Positions 1 through 8,752 are shown, counted from the stretch's first letter. The stretch is 64,000 nucleotides of DNA from Pseudomonas abieticivorans (GCF_023509015.1 NZ_CP094975.1:6503501-6567500), one strand, 5' to 3'. The notes: generated by a model not told the origin, from the letters alone. Translations and numbers: made by a program.

Positions 1-89
1 TCGGCGTGCTGTTCGAAGAACGGCCCCCAGTGAGGGTGCTGGTTGTAGTAGCCCGGGTGGGGAGCGTGGGCGTGGAGATCGATGAGCAT
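1..89 (-). CDS. Amidohydrolase, N-terminal fragment (runs off left edge)
   Basis: Only the first 29 codons are inside the window. They begin MLIDLHAHAPHPGYYNQ and carry the metal-binding HxH motif (H6, H8) that opens amidohydrolases of the ACMSD type. The start closely resembles that of the complete amidohydrolase at 42609-43634 (MLIDVHAH...WGPF), including the WGPF segment, so the island carries two paralogs. A GAGG sequence about 9 bases upstream supports the ATG at 89. Such enzymes typically decarboxylate or hydrolyse ring-derived acids; the substrate here is unknown. The 3' part is outside the window. Confidence 0.75.
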   Translation of the reverse strand, partial: MLIDLHAHAPHPGYYNQHPHWGPFFEQHA

Positions 90-219
90 GTCTAGGTACC
101 TCGAGGTTGGCACTTTTTTGTTGGTTGTTAGCGCGGTGCCTGGCCGCGGCGAAGGTCGGTTCGCCGCAACCAGGTAAAGCCGAACGGCTCGCTGCTAAGG
201 CCTGAGCTTAAATTTAAAT

Positions 220-243
220 TGAGCAGAAATCAAAATACTGTTC
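220..243. promoter_or_regulatory. Shared 24-bp dyad motif, copy 1 (left-edge copy)
   Basis: This 24-mer ends in ACTGTTC and begins TGAGCAG, matching the island-wide pattern TGAACAC-N12-TGTTC with a degenerate left half. It lies about 130 bp upstream of the amidohydrolase start at 89. Apart from this site and an A/T-rich patch (TTAAATTTAAATT) I see no gene in 90-384. Confidence 0.45.
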
Positions 244-384
244 ATATTATTTTTAGCCAGGCACGCAGAAGCCCATTCCAGAGCCCTCAAGGCGCTGCGA
301 TGCAAAGGGCACCCAGGTCAAAACCTGGCGCATTCAGCGAAAAGGAAGCGTTTTGCAGGCCGGAAAACGACGGCACGAAAATGC

Positions 385-408
385 AAAAGCCCCCGAAATT
401 CGGGGGCT
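385..408 (-). terminator. Rho-independent terminator of the TetR gene
   Basis: On the minus strand a stem AGCCCCCGAA/TTCGGGGGCT is followed directly by a T run. It lies 30 bp past the stop codon of the TetR gene at 440, which is the expected position and polarity. Confidence 0.85.
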
Positions 409-439
409 CTCGCAACGCAAGGGGGATAAAACGTCGGGT

Positions 440-1180
440 TTAGCGGCGGGTGCGCGAGGTGGAGCCCATGATCAGCGCGCCAAGCAGTTTTTTAACCCGC
501 ACGGGGAATAAACGACGGCCTGCGGCCTCGGGCACCAGGATTTCGCTCAAGACGTAGCGGATGATCATTTCACAGATCAATTCGCGGTCCAGGCGCACGC
601 CAAGGCGCTCGTCCCAGTCATCGAAAACGATGCCCAGGCCGTCTTGGAAACGCACGATCGAGTCGTGAAAGATCCGCCGGAAAAACCCCAGCGCGTAGTC
701 GGGTGCGACCACCAGCAGGCGACGTGCCCGGCTTTGCTCCAAGTAGTTATCCAGGTAGGCGAACAAGGCGTTGAGGCGCGCTTCGGGGTCGGTGATGTGG
801 CCCAGCTCCTGGGACAGGGAGCTGTGGAAGCTTTCGCGCTTGTGTCGCGAAAACGTGTCCAACAGGTCTTCTTGCGAAGCGAAGTACCGATAAAAAGTGC
901 CGCGCGAAACACCTGCCACTTGGCACACATCGAGGATCGAGATGCGATCGGCACCCGACATCAGCACCACTTCTTCAGTGGCCTTGAGGATGTTGGCGAT
1001 GGTTTCTTCTGAACGGCGATTAGGTTTGACAGGGCTGTTGGTCGCCGCTTTGACACCCGCGCGACGCTCTACCGGCTTGGCTGCAGGCGGGCTGACTGGC
1101 GCCACCGCAGGCTTCTTTGCCTTCGTGCTTTTGGCAGCGGGAGAAGGCGTTTGCGCCTTTTGGGAAGCGGGTTTTGGCAT
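440..1180 (-). CDS. ditK: TetR-family transcriptional regulator (DitK-like)
   Basis: A 246-residue TetR-family repressor. The DNA-binding domain sits at about residues 58-105 and ends in the usual recognition-helix pattern (VAGVSRGTFYRYF); the rest is the helical ligand-binding domain. The first ~55 residues are an unusual Lys/Ala/Pro-rich, probably disordered and basic tail. The gene is divergent from the CoA ligase at 1363, and their shared 180-bp gap holds A/T-rich promoter sequence and a short CACAG/CTGTG dyad. The symbol follows the gene order recalled for dit clusters, where ditK encodes a TetR regulator next to ditJ; the function as local repressor is inferred. Confidence 0.7.
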   Translation of the reverse strand: MPKPASQKAQTPSPAAKSTKAKKPAVAPVSPPAAKPVERRAGVKAATNSPVKPNRRSEETIANILKATEEVVLMSGADRISILDVCQVAGVSRGTFYRYFASQEDLLDTFSRHKRESFHSSLSQELGHITDPEARLNALFAYLDNYLEQSRARRLLVVAPDYALGFFRRIFHDSIVRFQDGLGIVFDDWDERLGVRLDRELICEMIIRYVLSEILVPEAAGRRLFPVRVKKLLGALIMGSTSRTRR

Positions 1181-1221
1181 GGCGTGATGAGCTCATGAAA
1201 AATAAAGATGAGAAACATTAA

Positions 1222-1234
1222 CACAGGATCTGTG
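1222..1234. promoter_or_regulatory. Short dyad in the ditK/ditJ divergent promoter region
   Basis: CACAG-GAT-CTGTG is a perfect 5-bp inverted repeat with a 3-base spacer between the divergent TetR and CoA-ligase genes. It is a possible operator, but it is short and could occur by chance. Confidence 0.3.
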
Positions 1235-1362
1235 CATAAATAACACAACATGTTCAACTTATTGCTAAAGACATTATTTGATTTTTTATCTAGAATGCGA
1301 TTCTCTCATCAAAATAAAATCAGGCGAGCCACCCGCTTTTGGCGCCTAAACGGAGAACAGAC

Positions 1363-2994
1363 ATGGGCAGCACCGGAAATGCCGAGACATGGGCAGTGGG
1401 AGATCGAGACACGGTCATCGATGCGTTAGAGCGTTCAGTAGCAAGGCACCCAGACAAAATCCTGTTGGATTTCAGCGGCGAGTTATACACATATTCACAG
1501 GTTGACTCACTTTCCACAAAAATGGCTAACGCGCTGGCCGTTCTGGGGGTCAAGGCTGGCGAAACCGTGCTGACGATGCTGGACAACAACATCGATGCGG
1601 TGACCACCTGGCTGGCCATCAACAAGCTGTGCGCCGTCAGCGTGCCCATCAACACGGCGCTCAAGGGCGAGTTCCTGCGCCACCAGATCGCCGATACCGG
1701 CACATCGCTGGTGATCTGCGAAGCGGCCTACCTGTCGCGCATCACCCCCTTGGCGGAACAGCTGCACGACGTCCGGCACATTCTTCATCGCGGCCCATTG
1801 GCAAGCGTGGCCGATTGCCGAATTCGCATCGCCCCCCTGGACGATCTGCGTGGCAACGACACCACGCCCCTGCCCGGCAAACCGCAACCGTCGGACCTGG
1901 CCTGCCTGATCTATACCTCCGGCACCACGGGCCCGTCCAAGGGCTGCATGATCAGCTACAACTTCATGTGCAACCTGGCACGCCTGCAATTGCGCGCAGG
2001 CCCGGCCAGCGCCGACGACGTCACCATCACGCCGCTGCCGCTGTTCCACATGAACGCCCTGTGCGTGTCGATCATCGCCAGCATTCTGGTAGGCGCGCGT
2101 GCCGCGATCCTGCCGCGCTTCTCGGTGTCCAACTTCTGGCAAGAAGTGGAGCGCTCGGGCGCCACCATTGCCTCGATCCTGGGCGGCATGGGTGGCTTGC
2201 TGGCCCAAGCCCCGGATAACGACGCGATGCTGCGTTGCGTTGGCCAGATCCACACCGCCCGCGGCAACCCCTACACCGAAGACACCAAGAAAATCTGGCG
2301 CGAGCGTTTCGGCACTCCGCTGGTGGGCGGCAACGGCTACGGCCTGACCGAAGCCTGCGTGATCACCTCGCTGCCTGCGGGCGAATACGCCGCGCCCGGC
2401 TCGTCTGGAAAGCGCATCGCCGACTTCGACGTGCGCATCGTCGACGAACTGGACCAGGAGCTGCCGGCCAACTGCGCCGGCGAGATCGTCGTGCGCCCGC
2501 TGCGCCCCGACATCATGTTCCAGGGCTACTGGCGCCGCCCCGAAGACACCCAGAAGCTGATGCGCAACATGTGGTTTCACAGCGGTGACATCGGCAAATT
2601 CGACGACGAGGGCTTCTTCTATTTCGTCGACCGCAAGAAGGACTATTTGCGCCGCCGTGGCGAAAATATCTCCAGCTTCGAGATGGAGGCCGCGTTTGCC
2701 GTCCACCCGGCGCTGGCCGAGGTGGCCGTGCACGCGGTGCCTTCGGAAAAGGGCGAGGATGACGTGAAGGTCACCGCGGTGCTGCACGAAGGTGTCGCGC
2801 TTGAGCCCGAGGCGCTGTTCCACTGGGCCACCGACGCGGTGCCCTACTACGCGCTGCCGCGCTACATCGAGTTTCGCGCCAGCTTGCCAAAGAACCCTCA
2901 GGGGCGCGTGCTGAAGTACCAGTTGCGCGATGAAGGCAAGACGGCGACGACGTGGGACCTTGAAACCACGTCCATTGTGGTTTCCAAGAAGTAG
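1363..2994 (+). CDS. ditJ: Acyl-CoA synthetase / AMP-dependent CoA ligase (DitJ-like)
   Basis: A 543-residue member of the ANL adenylate-forming superfamily that would activate a carboxylic acid as AMP ester and then as CoA thioester. The P-loop-like AMP-binding motif reads YTSGTTGPSKG, followed by the adenine-binding GNGYGLTE and the hinge region around SGDIGKFDDEGFFYFVDRKKD; the C-terminal lysine motif is PKNPQGRVLKYQLR. The ATG at 1363 is preferred over an upstream TTG because GGAGA precedes it. In a resin-acid pathway it would activate the carboxylate of the substrate or of a ring-cleavage product; which one is not visible. It converges on ditI. Confidence 0.85.
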   Translation: MGSTGNAETWAVGDRDTVIDALERSVARHPDKILLDFSGELYTYSQVDSLSTKMANALAVLGVKAGETVLTMLDNNIDAVTTWLAINKLCAVSVPINTALKGEFLRHQIADTGTSLVICEAAYLSRITPLAEQLHDVRHILHRGPLASVADCRIRIAPLDDLRGNDTTPLPGKPQPSDLACLIYTSGTTGPSKGCMISYNFMCNLARLQLRAGPASADDVTITPLPLFHMNALCVSIIASILVGARAAILPRFSVSNFWQEVERSGATIASILGGMGGLLAQAPDNDAMLRCVGQIHTARGNPYTEDTKKIWRERFGTPLVGGNGYGLTEACVITSLPAGEYAAPGSSGKRIADFDVRIVDELDQELPANCAGEIVVRPLRPDIMFQGYWRRPEDTQKLMRNMWFHSGDIGKFDDEGFFYFVDRKKDYLRRRGENISSFEMEAAFAVHPALAEVAVHAVPSEKGEDDVKVTAVLHEGVALEPEALFHWATDAVPYYALPRYIEFRASLPKNPQGRVLKYQLRDEGKTATTWDLETTSIVVSKK

Positions 2995-3009
2995 CACCTT
3001 TGCCCCTCA

Positions 3010-3041
3010 CCCCAGCCCTCGCCCCCGGGAGAGGGCTGGGG
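3010..3041. terminator. Hairpin between convergent ditJ and ditI (probable bidirectional terminator)
   Basis: CCCCAGCCCTC and GAGGGCTGGGG form a perfect 11-bp stem around a 10-base loop, placed in the 70-bp gap between two convergent genes. There is no T run, so it is either a weak terminator or one of the dispersed GC-rich hairpins common in this genus. Confidence 0.55.
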
Positions 3042-3064
3042 GGAAGGCCGCAGCCAACGCTTAA

Positions 3065-3865
3065 TCAATACTCGCGCACGGGTATCCCTTTGGGCCGCGA
3101 GTTATAGCCTGGCAAATGCAGCCCTCCATCCACATGCAAGGTTTCCCCGGTAATAAACCGCGACATCTCCGAGGCCAGGAACACCACCGCCGGGCCGATG
3201 TCGGCTTCCGGCTCGCCACAACGCCCCAGCGGGCGCATGGACGCGGACATCTCGGCAAAGCCTGGGTTTTCAGCCGCCAGCTTGTGGAACGTGGCGCCCA
3301 TGGCCGTGGGCGCGATCGCGTTGACGCGAATATTGAAGCGCCCCCACTCCGCGGCCCCGCTGCGCGTAAGCCCGACGATGGCAGCCTTGGCGGTGTTGTA
3401 GTCACCATGCAACCAGGCGCCGATCTCGGTATCGATGGAGTAGAAATTGACGATCTTGCCACCGCCCCGTGCCTTCATATGCGGCAACGCGGCTTTCATC
3501 GCCCACCAGGCGGCCCACACGGTCGACCCCAGGGTTTGCTCCAGCATGGCGTCGGTCTTGTCTTCCAGCAGCACGTTGGGGGTGGGCGCGAAGGCGTTGT
3601 TGACCAAGATGTCCAACCCGCCGAACTCGTCCACCGCCAATTGCACGGCGGCCTCTACCTGGGCCTTGTCGCACACGTCGGTCTTGATGAACACCGCCCT
3701 GGCGCCCAGAGCCTTGAGCTCGGCGACCACCGCCTCGCCGCTGGCGGCGTCCAGCTCGGCCACCACCACCGCGGCACCCTCCTTGGCAAAATTGAGTGCA
3801 ACGCCGCGGCCGATGCCACCCCCTGCGCCGGTGATCAACGCAACCTGTTCGTTCAGCAGTGCCAT
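3065..3865 (-). CDS. ditI: SDR-family oxidoreductase (DitI-like)
   Basis: A 266-residue classical short-chain dehydrogenase. The cofactor motif LITGAGGGIGRG lies at residues 10-21, NNAF at about 86, and the catalytic YNTAK near 160. The start MALLNEQ at 3865 is chosen because GGAG lies 6 bases upstream; longer starts exist at 3877 and 3898. It probably oxidises a hydroxyl on the terpenoid skeleton or on a CoA-bound fragment; its position between ditA2 and ditJ matches ditI. A copy of the shared 24-bp operator lies just upstream. Confidence 0.75.
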   Translation of the reverse strand: MALLNEQVALITGAGGGIGRGVALNFAKEGAAVVVAELDAASGEAVVAELKALGARAVFIKTDVCDKAQVEAAVQLAVDEFGGLDILVNNAFAPTPNVLLEDKTDAMLEQTLGSTVWAAWWAMKAALPHMKARGGGKIVNFYSIDTEIGAWLHGDYNTAKAAIVGLTRSGAAEWGRFNIRVNAIAPTAMGATFHKLAAENPGFAEMSASMRPLGRCGEPEADIGPAVVFLASEMSRFITGETLHVDGGLHLPGYNSRPKGIPVREY

Positions 3866-3892
3866 GAGCCACTCCATTTCTTGTTTTTTAGT

Positions 3893-3916
3893 GAACATAT
3901 TTTAGTATAGTGTTCA
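3893..3916. promoter_or_regulatory. Shared 24-bp dyad motif, copy 2 (ditI / DUF2889 divergent promoter)
   Basis: GAACA (3893-3897) and TGTTC (3911-3915) form an inverted repeat around 13 A/T-rich bases. Read on the minus strand it matches copy 4 at 8681 in 20 of 24 positions. It lies 28 bp upstream of ditI and about 50 bp upstream of the divergent gene at 3968. Confidence 0.65.
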
Positions 3917-3967
3917 AATATAACTGATTTCTTCCGCCTGAACAGCTGTAGAACAAGGATATCGAGG

Positions 3968-4705
3968 ATGACTGCATTTCACCGCCGCGTGGACATCATC
4001 GGTCGCGCCGCCAACGGCGCGGGCGAAGTGCGCGCCGCCCTGGAAGACGACTTCCATCACTTTCGCGTGTGGGCCCGCCACGACGGCCGCTGCGTCATTG
4101 CCATCGGCGGCGAAGCGCTGCGCTATCCCTATACCCTGTGCACCCAAGCCTGCGATCAATTACAGCAACTGCTGGGCATGCCGCTGGATCGCGTCGCCCA
4201 TTCGGTGACCCGGCAAACCGATGCCAGCCATCAATGCACCCACCTGCTCGACCTGGCGGGGCTGGCCATTGCCAGCGCTGCGCGTGGTACTGCCATGCGG
4301 CGCTACGACATCGAGATCCCACGGCGGGTCAACCAGCGCACCCACGCCACGCTTGCGCGTGACCATCACGTGTTGCTGGCCTGGGAAGTCAACGGTACGC
4401 TGATCGAGGGCCCCAGCCCCTATGCCGGCGTCAACCTGCGCGCAGGCATGGCCCGCTGGGCCCTGGGCACGCTAAGCGAGGAAACCGCCGAGGCCGCCCT
4501 GCTGCTGCGCCGGTGCACCTTGATTTCCATGGGCCGTGCCCATGACCTGGACGCGCACGTGCATGCCGAAAACAGCAATCGCTGCTACAGCCAGCAGGCC
4601 GAGCGCGCCGAGCAGGCCTTGCGCATGAAAGGCTCGACCCTGGATTTCAGCCATCAACGCCAATTGCTATGCGCCCAGGACCAGGCCTGGTTGCAGGGGC
4701 TTTAG
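3968..4705 (+). CDS. DUF2889 domain protein
   Basis: A 245-residue protein that I recognise as DUF2889-like from the opening HRRxxD, the central CTHLLDLAG segment (about residues 88-97) and the repeated arginine-rich ends of strands (RRYDIEIPRRV). It has no signal peptide or membrane segment. It is transcribed alone, divergent from ditI across a shared operator and converging on ditA2. The family has no established biochemical role that I can name, but it recurs in clusters for aromatic and steroid-like compounds, so a pathway-related role is inferred. Confidence 0.6.
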   Translation: MTAFHRRVDIIGRAANGAGEVRAALEDDFHHFRVWARHDGRCVIAIGGEALRYPYTLCTQACDQLQQLLGMPLDRVAHSVTRQTDASHQCTHLLDLAGLAIASAARGTAMRRYDIEIPRRVNQRTHATLARDHHVLLAWEVNGTLIEGPSPYAGVNLRAGMARWALGTLSEETAEAALLLRRCTLISMGRAHDLDAHVHAENSNRCYSQQAERAEQALRMKGSTLDFSHQRQLLCAQDQAWLQGL

Positions 4706-4732
4706 CGGAACCAGGCCCCTGCCCAAAACGCC

Positions 4733-5308
4733 CTAGAGGAACACCGCCAGGTTCGGCGTGCCCAGCACGGCCTGGTCCAGGATGACCTCGCGCCGGGCCA
4801 ACTTGAAGCCCGCATCACTTAGGCGCAGTACGTCGCGCCGCTCGCCGCTGATGATGTCGACGTGGTGGTCCTTGAACCGGCTGCGGGTCAACAGCAGGTA
4901 ACTGGTGACCACGAACTCGTCGGGCTTGGTGGTTTCTTCGACGAACACGTTGGTCACCAGGCGACGGGTGCGCGAGGGTGGGTCCTCGGCCCAGGCGCTC
5001 TTGCCGGACAAGCGCAGGATACGACCCATGATCGAGCGGTAGTCGTCATGGTAATGCTGCACCGTGCGCACGATGGTGGCGCTGAGTTCGGCCGCCAGGC
5101 GCGTCTGGCGCAGGGGCACCGTGTACACCAGGTCGGTGTCCAGGCGCTCGGCCCATTCCTGCAGGCGGATCTGGTCGAGCAAGGTGGCTTCCTCGTAGAG
5201 AAAGGTCACCACCTGGTTATAGATCGGCGAGCCCACCGGCACCCGCTGGGTACCGACCGGGGAACCCGGCTGGATATCCTCCACGCCGCGTTGTTGAACC
5301 TGAGCCAT
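4733..5308 (-). CDS. ditA2: Diterpenoid dioxygenase, beta subunit
   Basis: A 191-residue small subunit of a Rieske aromatic-ring-hydroxylating dioxygenase. It has the family's compact single-domain layout with the FLYEEATLLD start of the helical region, the RTRRLVTNVFVEE strand and the closing RREVILDQAVLGTPNLAVFL. Beta subunits carry no cofactor and hold the alpha3beta3 assembly together. The ATG at 5308 has GAGG upstream (GAGGAAATACTC); an in-frame start at 5380 would reach toward ditA1. It follows ditA1 by 80 bp and is presumably co-transcribed with it. Confidence 0.88.
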   Translation of the reverse strand: MAQVQQRGVEDIQPGSPVGTQRVPVGSPIYNQVVTFLYEEATLLDQIRLQEWAERLDTDLVYTVPLRQTRLAAELSATIVRTVQHYHDDYRSIMGRILRLSGKSAWAEDPPSRTRRLVTNVFVEETTKPDEFVVTSYLLLTRSRFKDHHVDIISGERRDVLRLSDAGFKLARREVILDQAVLGTPNLAVFL

Positions 5309-5388
5309 GAGTATTTCCTCACTGTTATTGTTGTGCAGGGGACGCTGCCTGCGCTGCGGCCCATTTGAGCCGCGGCGCACGCATAGGC

Positions 5389-6789
5389 TTATTGCTGGTC
5401 GTCGGCCATCATCAGTTCATGCCAGTACAACCACCAATGCCACTGGGTGTCATCCTTGGTGAAACCTTCGTTGACGATGCCAGGGCCGGGCCAGCCTTCT
5501 GGCGCACCGGTTTCAAAGCACGCCTGGTACTTGAGCGTGCTCTTGCGGCCCATGGCGCCTTTGGCGGCCAGGGTCATGTGCGGCCAGGTGTCGGAATCGT
5601 CCTGCTCGACCATGCCCGAGGTGCCAAACAACTGGATGGTCTGCTTGAGCATCTTGTCGCGCAGCTCCGGCGAGGCGTCCTTCTCGGCAAATACCCAGTT
5701 GACGAACTCCAACTGGTCGGGCCCGCGGGGTACATAGGCGTGCAGGGTCATGGAGCCCACCACGCTGCCGTCTGGCTGGGGAATGTAGACAAAACCAAAG
5801 AGAATGTTCGGGAACATGCCCCCCACCTGCGGCGGCATGCTGGTCAGCACCTTCAACTGGTCTTCGGTCAGGTTGCGCGCCAGTTGCTCGACCATGTCGG
5901 CGGTCATGCCGGCCGGCGGCAAGGCTTCAAGCTTTTGCTGCACCGTAAGCTCGGCAGGGTCCAGCCCGGTCAGGCGCTTGATCTTGCGCGCCAGGTCAAT
6001 GCAACGCAGGGCGTGGCCGTGGGGCGAGCTGATTTCGACGCCGATCATTTCCGGGCTGAGGTCGGCGGTTTCGCCCTCGCCTTTTTTCGCATAGTTGCCC
6101 ACCTCGCCCAGCCAGCGGTGCAAGGTCAGGGTGTGGAAGCCGTCGGCAGCCGACTGCTCGCCCGCGGTTTTCCAGTTGGCGTTGACGATAAAACGCTGCG
6201 GCGGGCCGAGCACTTCCATGCCCTTGTCCGAGCGGCAGAACAGCATGTCGTAATACCACTTGGCATCACCCAGGAACTCGTCGAACGAAGGACCCTCGGT
6301 GTTCCAGGTCGCAAACACCAAGCCACCATACAAGGTGACCCGGGCCTTCTTCAGGCCCAGTTCGGACTTGGGCAGCATCTTGCCGTGCATGCATTCGCGC
6401 TCGACGGGCGAACCGATGAAATCACCGTTGGGCCGGAACGCCCAACCGTGGTAGATGCATTTGTGAATTTGCGTGTTGCCGCAGTCGGCGGTGCTGATGC
6501 GCATGCCACGGTGCGGGCAGACGTTGAGGGTAACGAAGACCTCGCCTTCCTTGCCCCGGGCGACGATCACCGAGTCCGAACCCAGGTCGCGAACCATGAA
6601 ATCGCCGGAATTCGGGATCTCCGATTCGTGCCCCAGGAGCACCCATATCTTGCCGAAGATCTTTTCCATCTCCAGTTCGTAAATTTCGCGGTCAGACAAC
6701 ACGCGCATCTGTACTTCACGGCTGGAGGGGTAGATGAGGTCCGAGACCTTGGTTCCATCCGACAACACGGGGCTTGTTATTGTTAGCAT
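5389..6789 (-). CDS. ditA1: Diterpenoid dioxygenase, alpha subunit (Rieske oxygenase)
   Basis: A 466-residue catalytic subunit. The Rieske [2Fe-2S] ligands are C91-x-H93 and C111-x2-H114, and the mononuclear iron site is D216-x2-H219-x4-H224. In the dit pathway this enzyme dihydroxylates the aromatic ring of 7-oxodehydroabietic acid at C11/C12 to a cis-dihydrodiol. GGAGG lies 6 bases before the ATG. The partner ferredoxin (ditA3) is encoded about 9 kb away at 15518, as recalled for dit clusters. Copy 3 of the shared operator lies about 50 bp upstream. Confidence 0.9.
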   Translation of the reverse strand: MLTITSPVLSDGTKVSDLIYPSSREVQMRVLSDREIYELEMEKIFGKIWVLLGHESEIPNSGDFMVRDLGSDSVIVARGKEGEVFVTLNVCPHRGMRISTADCGNTQIHKCIYHGWAFRPNGDFIGSPVERECMHGKMLPKSELGLKKARVTLYGGLVFATWNTEGPSFDEFLGDAKWYYDMLFCRSDKGMEVLGPPQRFIVNANWKTAGEQSAADGFHTLTLHRWLGEVGNYAKKGEGETADLSPEMIGVEISSPHGHALRCIDLARKIKRLTGLDPAELTVQQKLEALPPAGMTADMVEQLARNLTEDQLKVLTSMPPQVGGMFPNILFGFVYIPQPDGSVVGSMTLHAYVPRGPDQLEFVNWVFAEKDASPELRDKMLKQTIQLFGTSGMVEQDDSDTWPHMTLAAKGAMGRKSTLKYQACFETGAPEGWPGPGIVNEGFTKDDTQWHWWLYWHELMMADDQQ

Positions 6790-6837
6790 GCTTGCCTCCT
6801 ACTCTTGGCTTCACGGCGGTGAGCCGCACGATAATAT

Positions 6838-6861
6838 AAGACACTTTATTGATTTGTGTAT
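6838..6861. promoter_or_regulatory. Shared 24-bp dyad motif, copy 3 (ditA1 promoter)
   Basis: The site reads AAGACACTTTATT... and ends in GTGTAT, a degenerate match to the TGAACAC-N12-TGTTC pattern. On the minus strand an A/T-rich TATATTAT stretch follows it toward ditA1, so it probably overlaps or abuts the promoter. Confidence 0.45.
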
Positions 6862-6913
6862 ATAAAATTCACGCACTTACTGTGAGTGAAATCACCTGTC
6901 CTTCACGCTCCTT

Positions 6914-7915
6914 TCAAGCCCCGGCCAGCACTTTGTGGCCAACCTGGGTGCGCAAAACGCCGATACCGTCGATTTCCAGTTCCACCACGTCGCCACGCTT
7001 CAGATAGCGCAGCTGTTCCAGGCCACAGCCGTTGCCGACCGTGCCCGACCCCAGGAACTCGCCGGGGTACAGGGTTTCGTCGCGCGACACATGGGCGATC
7101 ACATCCTCGAACTGCCAGCGCATGTCGCGGGTATTGCCGCGCCCCCACTCCTGGCCGTTGACCCGGGCGACCATGTTCAGGTCGTACGGATCGCCCAGTT
7201 CATCGGCGGTCACCAGGCACGGGCCCATGATGTTGGCGGTGTCGAAGTCCTTGCTCTTGGCTGGGCCAAGCATGCCGGGCATCTCCAGGGCCTGGGCGTC
7301 GCGGGCGCTCATGTCGTTGAAAATGGTGTAGCCAACGATGTGCCCGCGGGCGGCGTCGCGGCTGATGTCCTTGCCCCGTTTGCCGATGTAGCAGCCAAAC
7401 TCCAGCTCGAAATCCAGCGCCCGGCTGAAGCTGGGCCATTGAAATTCGTCGTCGATGCCGATCACGGCGAAACGGTTGCCCTTGTAGTAGATCGGTTGCT
7501 TGTTGAAGGTCTCGATCACCCGGTCGTCGGCGCGGGTGTTCATGGCCTTCAAGGTAGCCTCGGGGTCTTCGGTGCGCAGCGCACGGGCGCGTCGTGCCGC
7601 GGCAAAGCTCTGGCGCAGGTGCAGTTCAAAGCAGGAGCAATCGCGCATTTGCGGCGGCGGCTGGATCGGCGCACGCAGCTTCACGTCGGCGCGCTCCAGC
7701 ACCGCCGGCGCCGGTGCCCGGGCCAACAGCGTGCGCGCCAAGGCCAGTGCCGGCTCACCGGCCTCCACCAGCGCCAATATGCTGGCCAGGGCAGCAGTGT
7801 CCTGCCCTTCCAGCGTGCGGTAGGCGCCTTGCAGGTCGAGCACCTGCTGGTCCTGATTGAACAACGCACCGGCACGGTCCACGCCCCAGGCGTCGGTGTA
7901 GGTCACCAGCCTCAT
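6914..7915 (-). CDS. ditH: Fumarylacetoacetate hydrolase-family protein (DitH-like)
   Basis: A 333-residue FAH-family enzyme, a fold that includes C-C hydrolases, decarboxylases and isomerases acting on ring-cleavage products. The metal-binding ExE is in DFELEFGCYIG (about residue 160) and the conserved NDMSARDAQ follows about 35 residues later. The N-terminal ~90 residues form the small domain seen in longer FAH proteins. It overlaps the end of the upstream ditG by the four bases ATGA, so the two are translationally coupled. A second FAH gene (ditD) lies at 12853. Confidence 0.75.
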   Translation of the reverse strand: MRLVTYTDAWGVDRAGALFNQDQQVLDLQGAYRTLEGQDTAALASILALVEAGEPALALARTLLARAPAPAVLERADVKLRAPIQPPPQMRDCSCFELHLRQSFAAARRARALRTEDPEATLKAMNTRADDRVIETFNKQPIYYKGNRFAVIGIDDEFQWPSFSRALDFELEFGCYIGKRGKDISRDAARGHIVGYTIFNDMSARDAQALEMPGMLGPAKSKDFDTANIMGPCLVTADELGDPYDLNMVARVNGQEWGRGNTRDMRWQFEDVIAHVSRDETLYPGEFLGSGTVGNGCGLEQLRYLKRGDVVELEIDGIGVLRTQVGHKVLAGA

Positions 7916-8613
7916 ACGCGGCCACTCACAGGCAGCAGGGCGCCGGTGACGGCCTGCGCGTCATCAGACAACAAGAACGCAACCACGGCCGCCAATGCCT
8001 GCGGGGTTACCCAGCGGCTGCTGTCGGCATCGGGCATGTCGGCGCGGTTAGCCGGGGTGTCGATGATGCTCGGCAGCACCGCGTTGACCGTCACCCCACG
8101 GTCTTTCAGTTCTTCGGCCAGGGCTTCGGTAAAGCGCGCCACCCCGGCCTTGGAAGCGGCATAGGCGCCCATGCCGGCTGCTGCCTTGAGCGAAGCCAGG
8201 GCACCGATGTTGACGATGCGCCCGGCGGCGCTGGCCACCAGGTGCGTCAGCGCCGACTGGGCACTGACCACCGCCGTGCGCAGGTTCATCTGGTACAGGC
8301 GGTCCCAGGTCTCCAGGTGCCCTTGCTCCACGGTCTCCCAGGCAAAGCCGCCCGCCACGTTGACCAGGCCATCAATGCCGTCCCACTGCGCGGCGACACG
8401 CGCAAAAGCGTTGTCGGCCGAGGCTGTCGAACTCAAGTCGACCCCCTCCAGGCACAGCAGGTCGGGGGTGTCCAGCAGCGCCGCCGGTGCCTCGCTGCGA
8501 TCGAGCAAGGCCACTCGCGCACCGCGCGCCAGCAAGTACTTGCCCAATGTGCTGCCCAAGACACCGAACCCGCCGGTGACAACTATCCTTTTGCCCTGTA
8601 ATGACTGGGACAT
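7912..8613 (-). CDS. ditG: SDR-family oxidoreductase (DitG-like)
   Basis: A 233-residue short-chain dehydrogenase with the cofactor motif VTGGFGVLGS at residues 12-21, NVAGG near 84 and catalytic YAASK near 150. AGAGGG upstream supports the start. It is the first gene of a ditG-ditH unit and probably of a transcript that runs on toward ditA1. Copy 4 of the shared operator lies 68 bp upstream, in the region it shares with the divergent DUF35-thiolase pair. Confidence 0.72.
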   Translation of the reverse strand: MSQSLQGKRIVVTGGFGVLGSTLGKYLLARGARVALLDRSEAPAALLDTPDLLCLEGVDLSSTASADNAFARVAAQWDGIDGLVNVAGGFAWETVEQGHLETWDRLYQMNLRTAVVSAQSALTHLVASAAGRIVNIGALASLKAAAGMGAYAASKAGVARFTEALAEELKDRGVTVNAVLPSIIDTPANRADMPDADSSRWVTPQALAAVVAFLLSDDAQAVTGALLPVSGRV

Positions 8614-8680
8614 AGCGCAACCCTCTTGTTGTTGTTTTTACCGCACGAACGGTCGACCCGTGCGTTCACTGCACAAATAT

Positions 8681-8704
8681 ATGACACTTTTCTAAAATAT
8701 GTTC
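8681..8704. promoter_or_regulatory. Shared 24-bp dyad motif, copy 4 (ditG / DUF35-ditF divergent promoter)
   Basis: This copy, ATGACAC followed by TTTTCTAAAAT and ATGTTC, is nearly identical to the minus-strand reading of copy 2 at 3893. It sits between ditG (starts 8613) and the DUF35 gene (starts 8717 or 8753), where one operator could control both directions. Confidence 0.65.
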
Positions 8705-8752
8705 AAATGATACCGTATGACTTCGAGTCAAATCCTTAGCCGCGGACTGCCC

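Noticed and set aside
1246..1275. A copy of the shared 24-bp motif in the ditK/ditJ gap
   Set aside because: A TGTTCA half-site is present but the second half does not fall at the conserved spacing in either orientation.
5365..6786. Long plus-strand frame (473 codons) opposite ditA1
   Set aside because: The minus strand carries complete Rieske and iron-site motifs; this frame has none.
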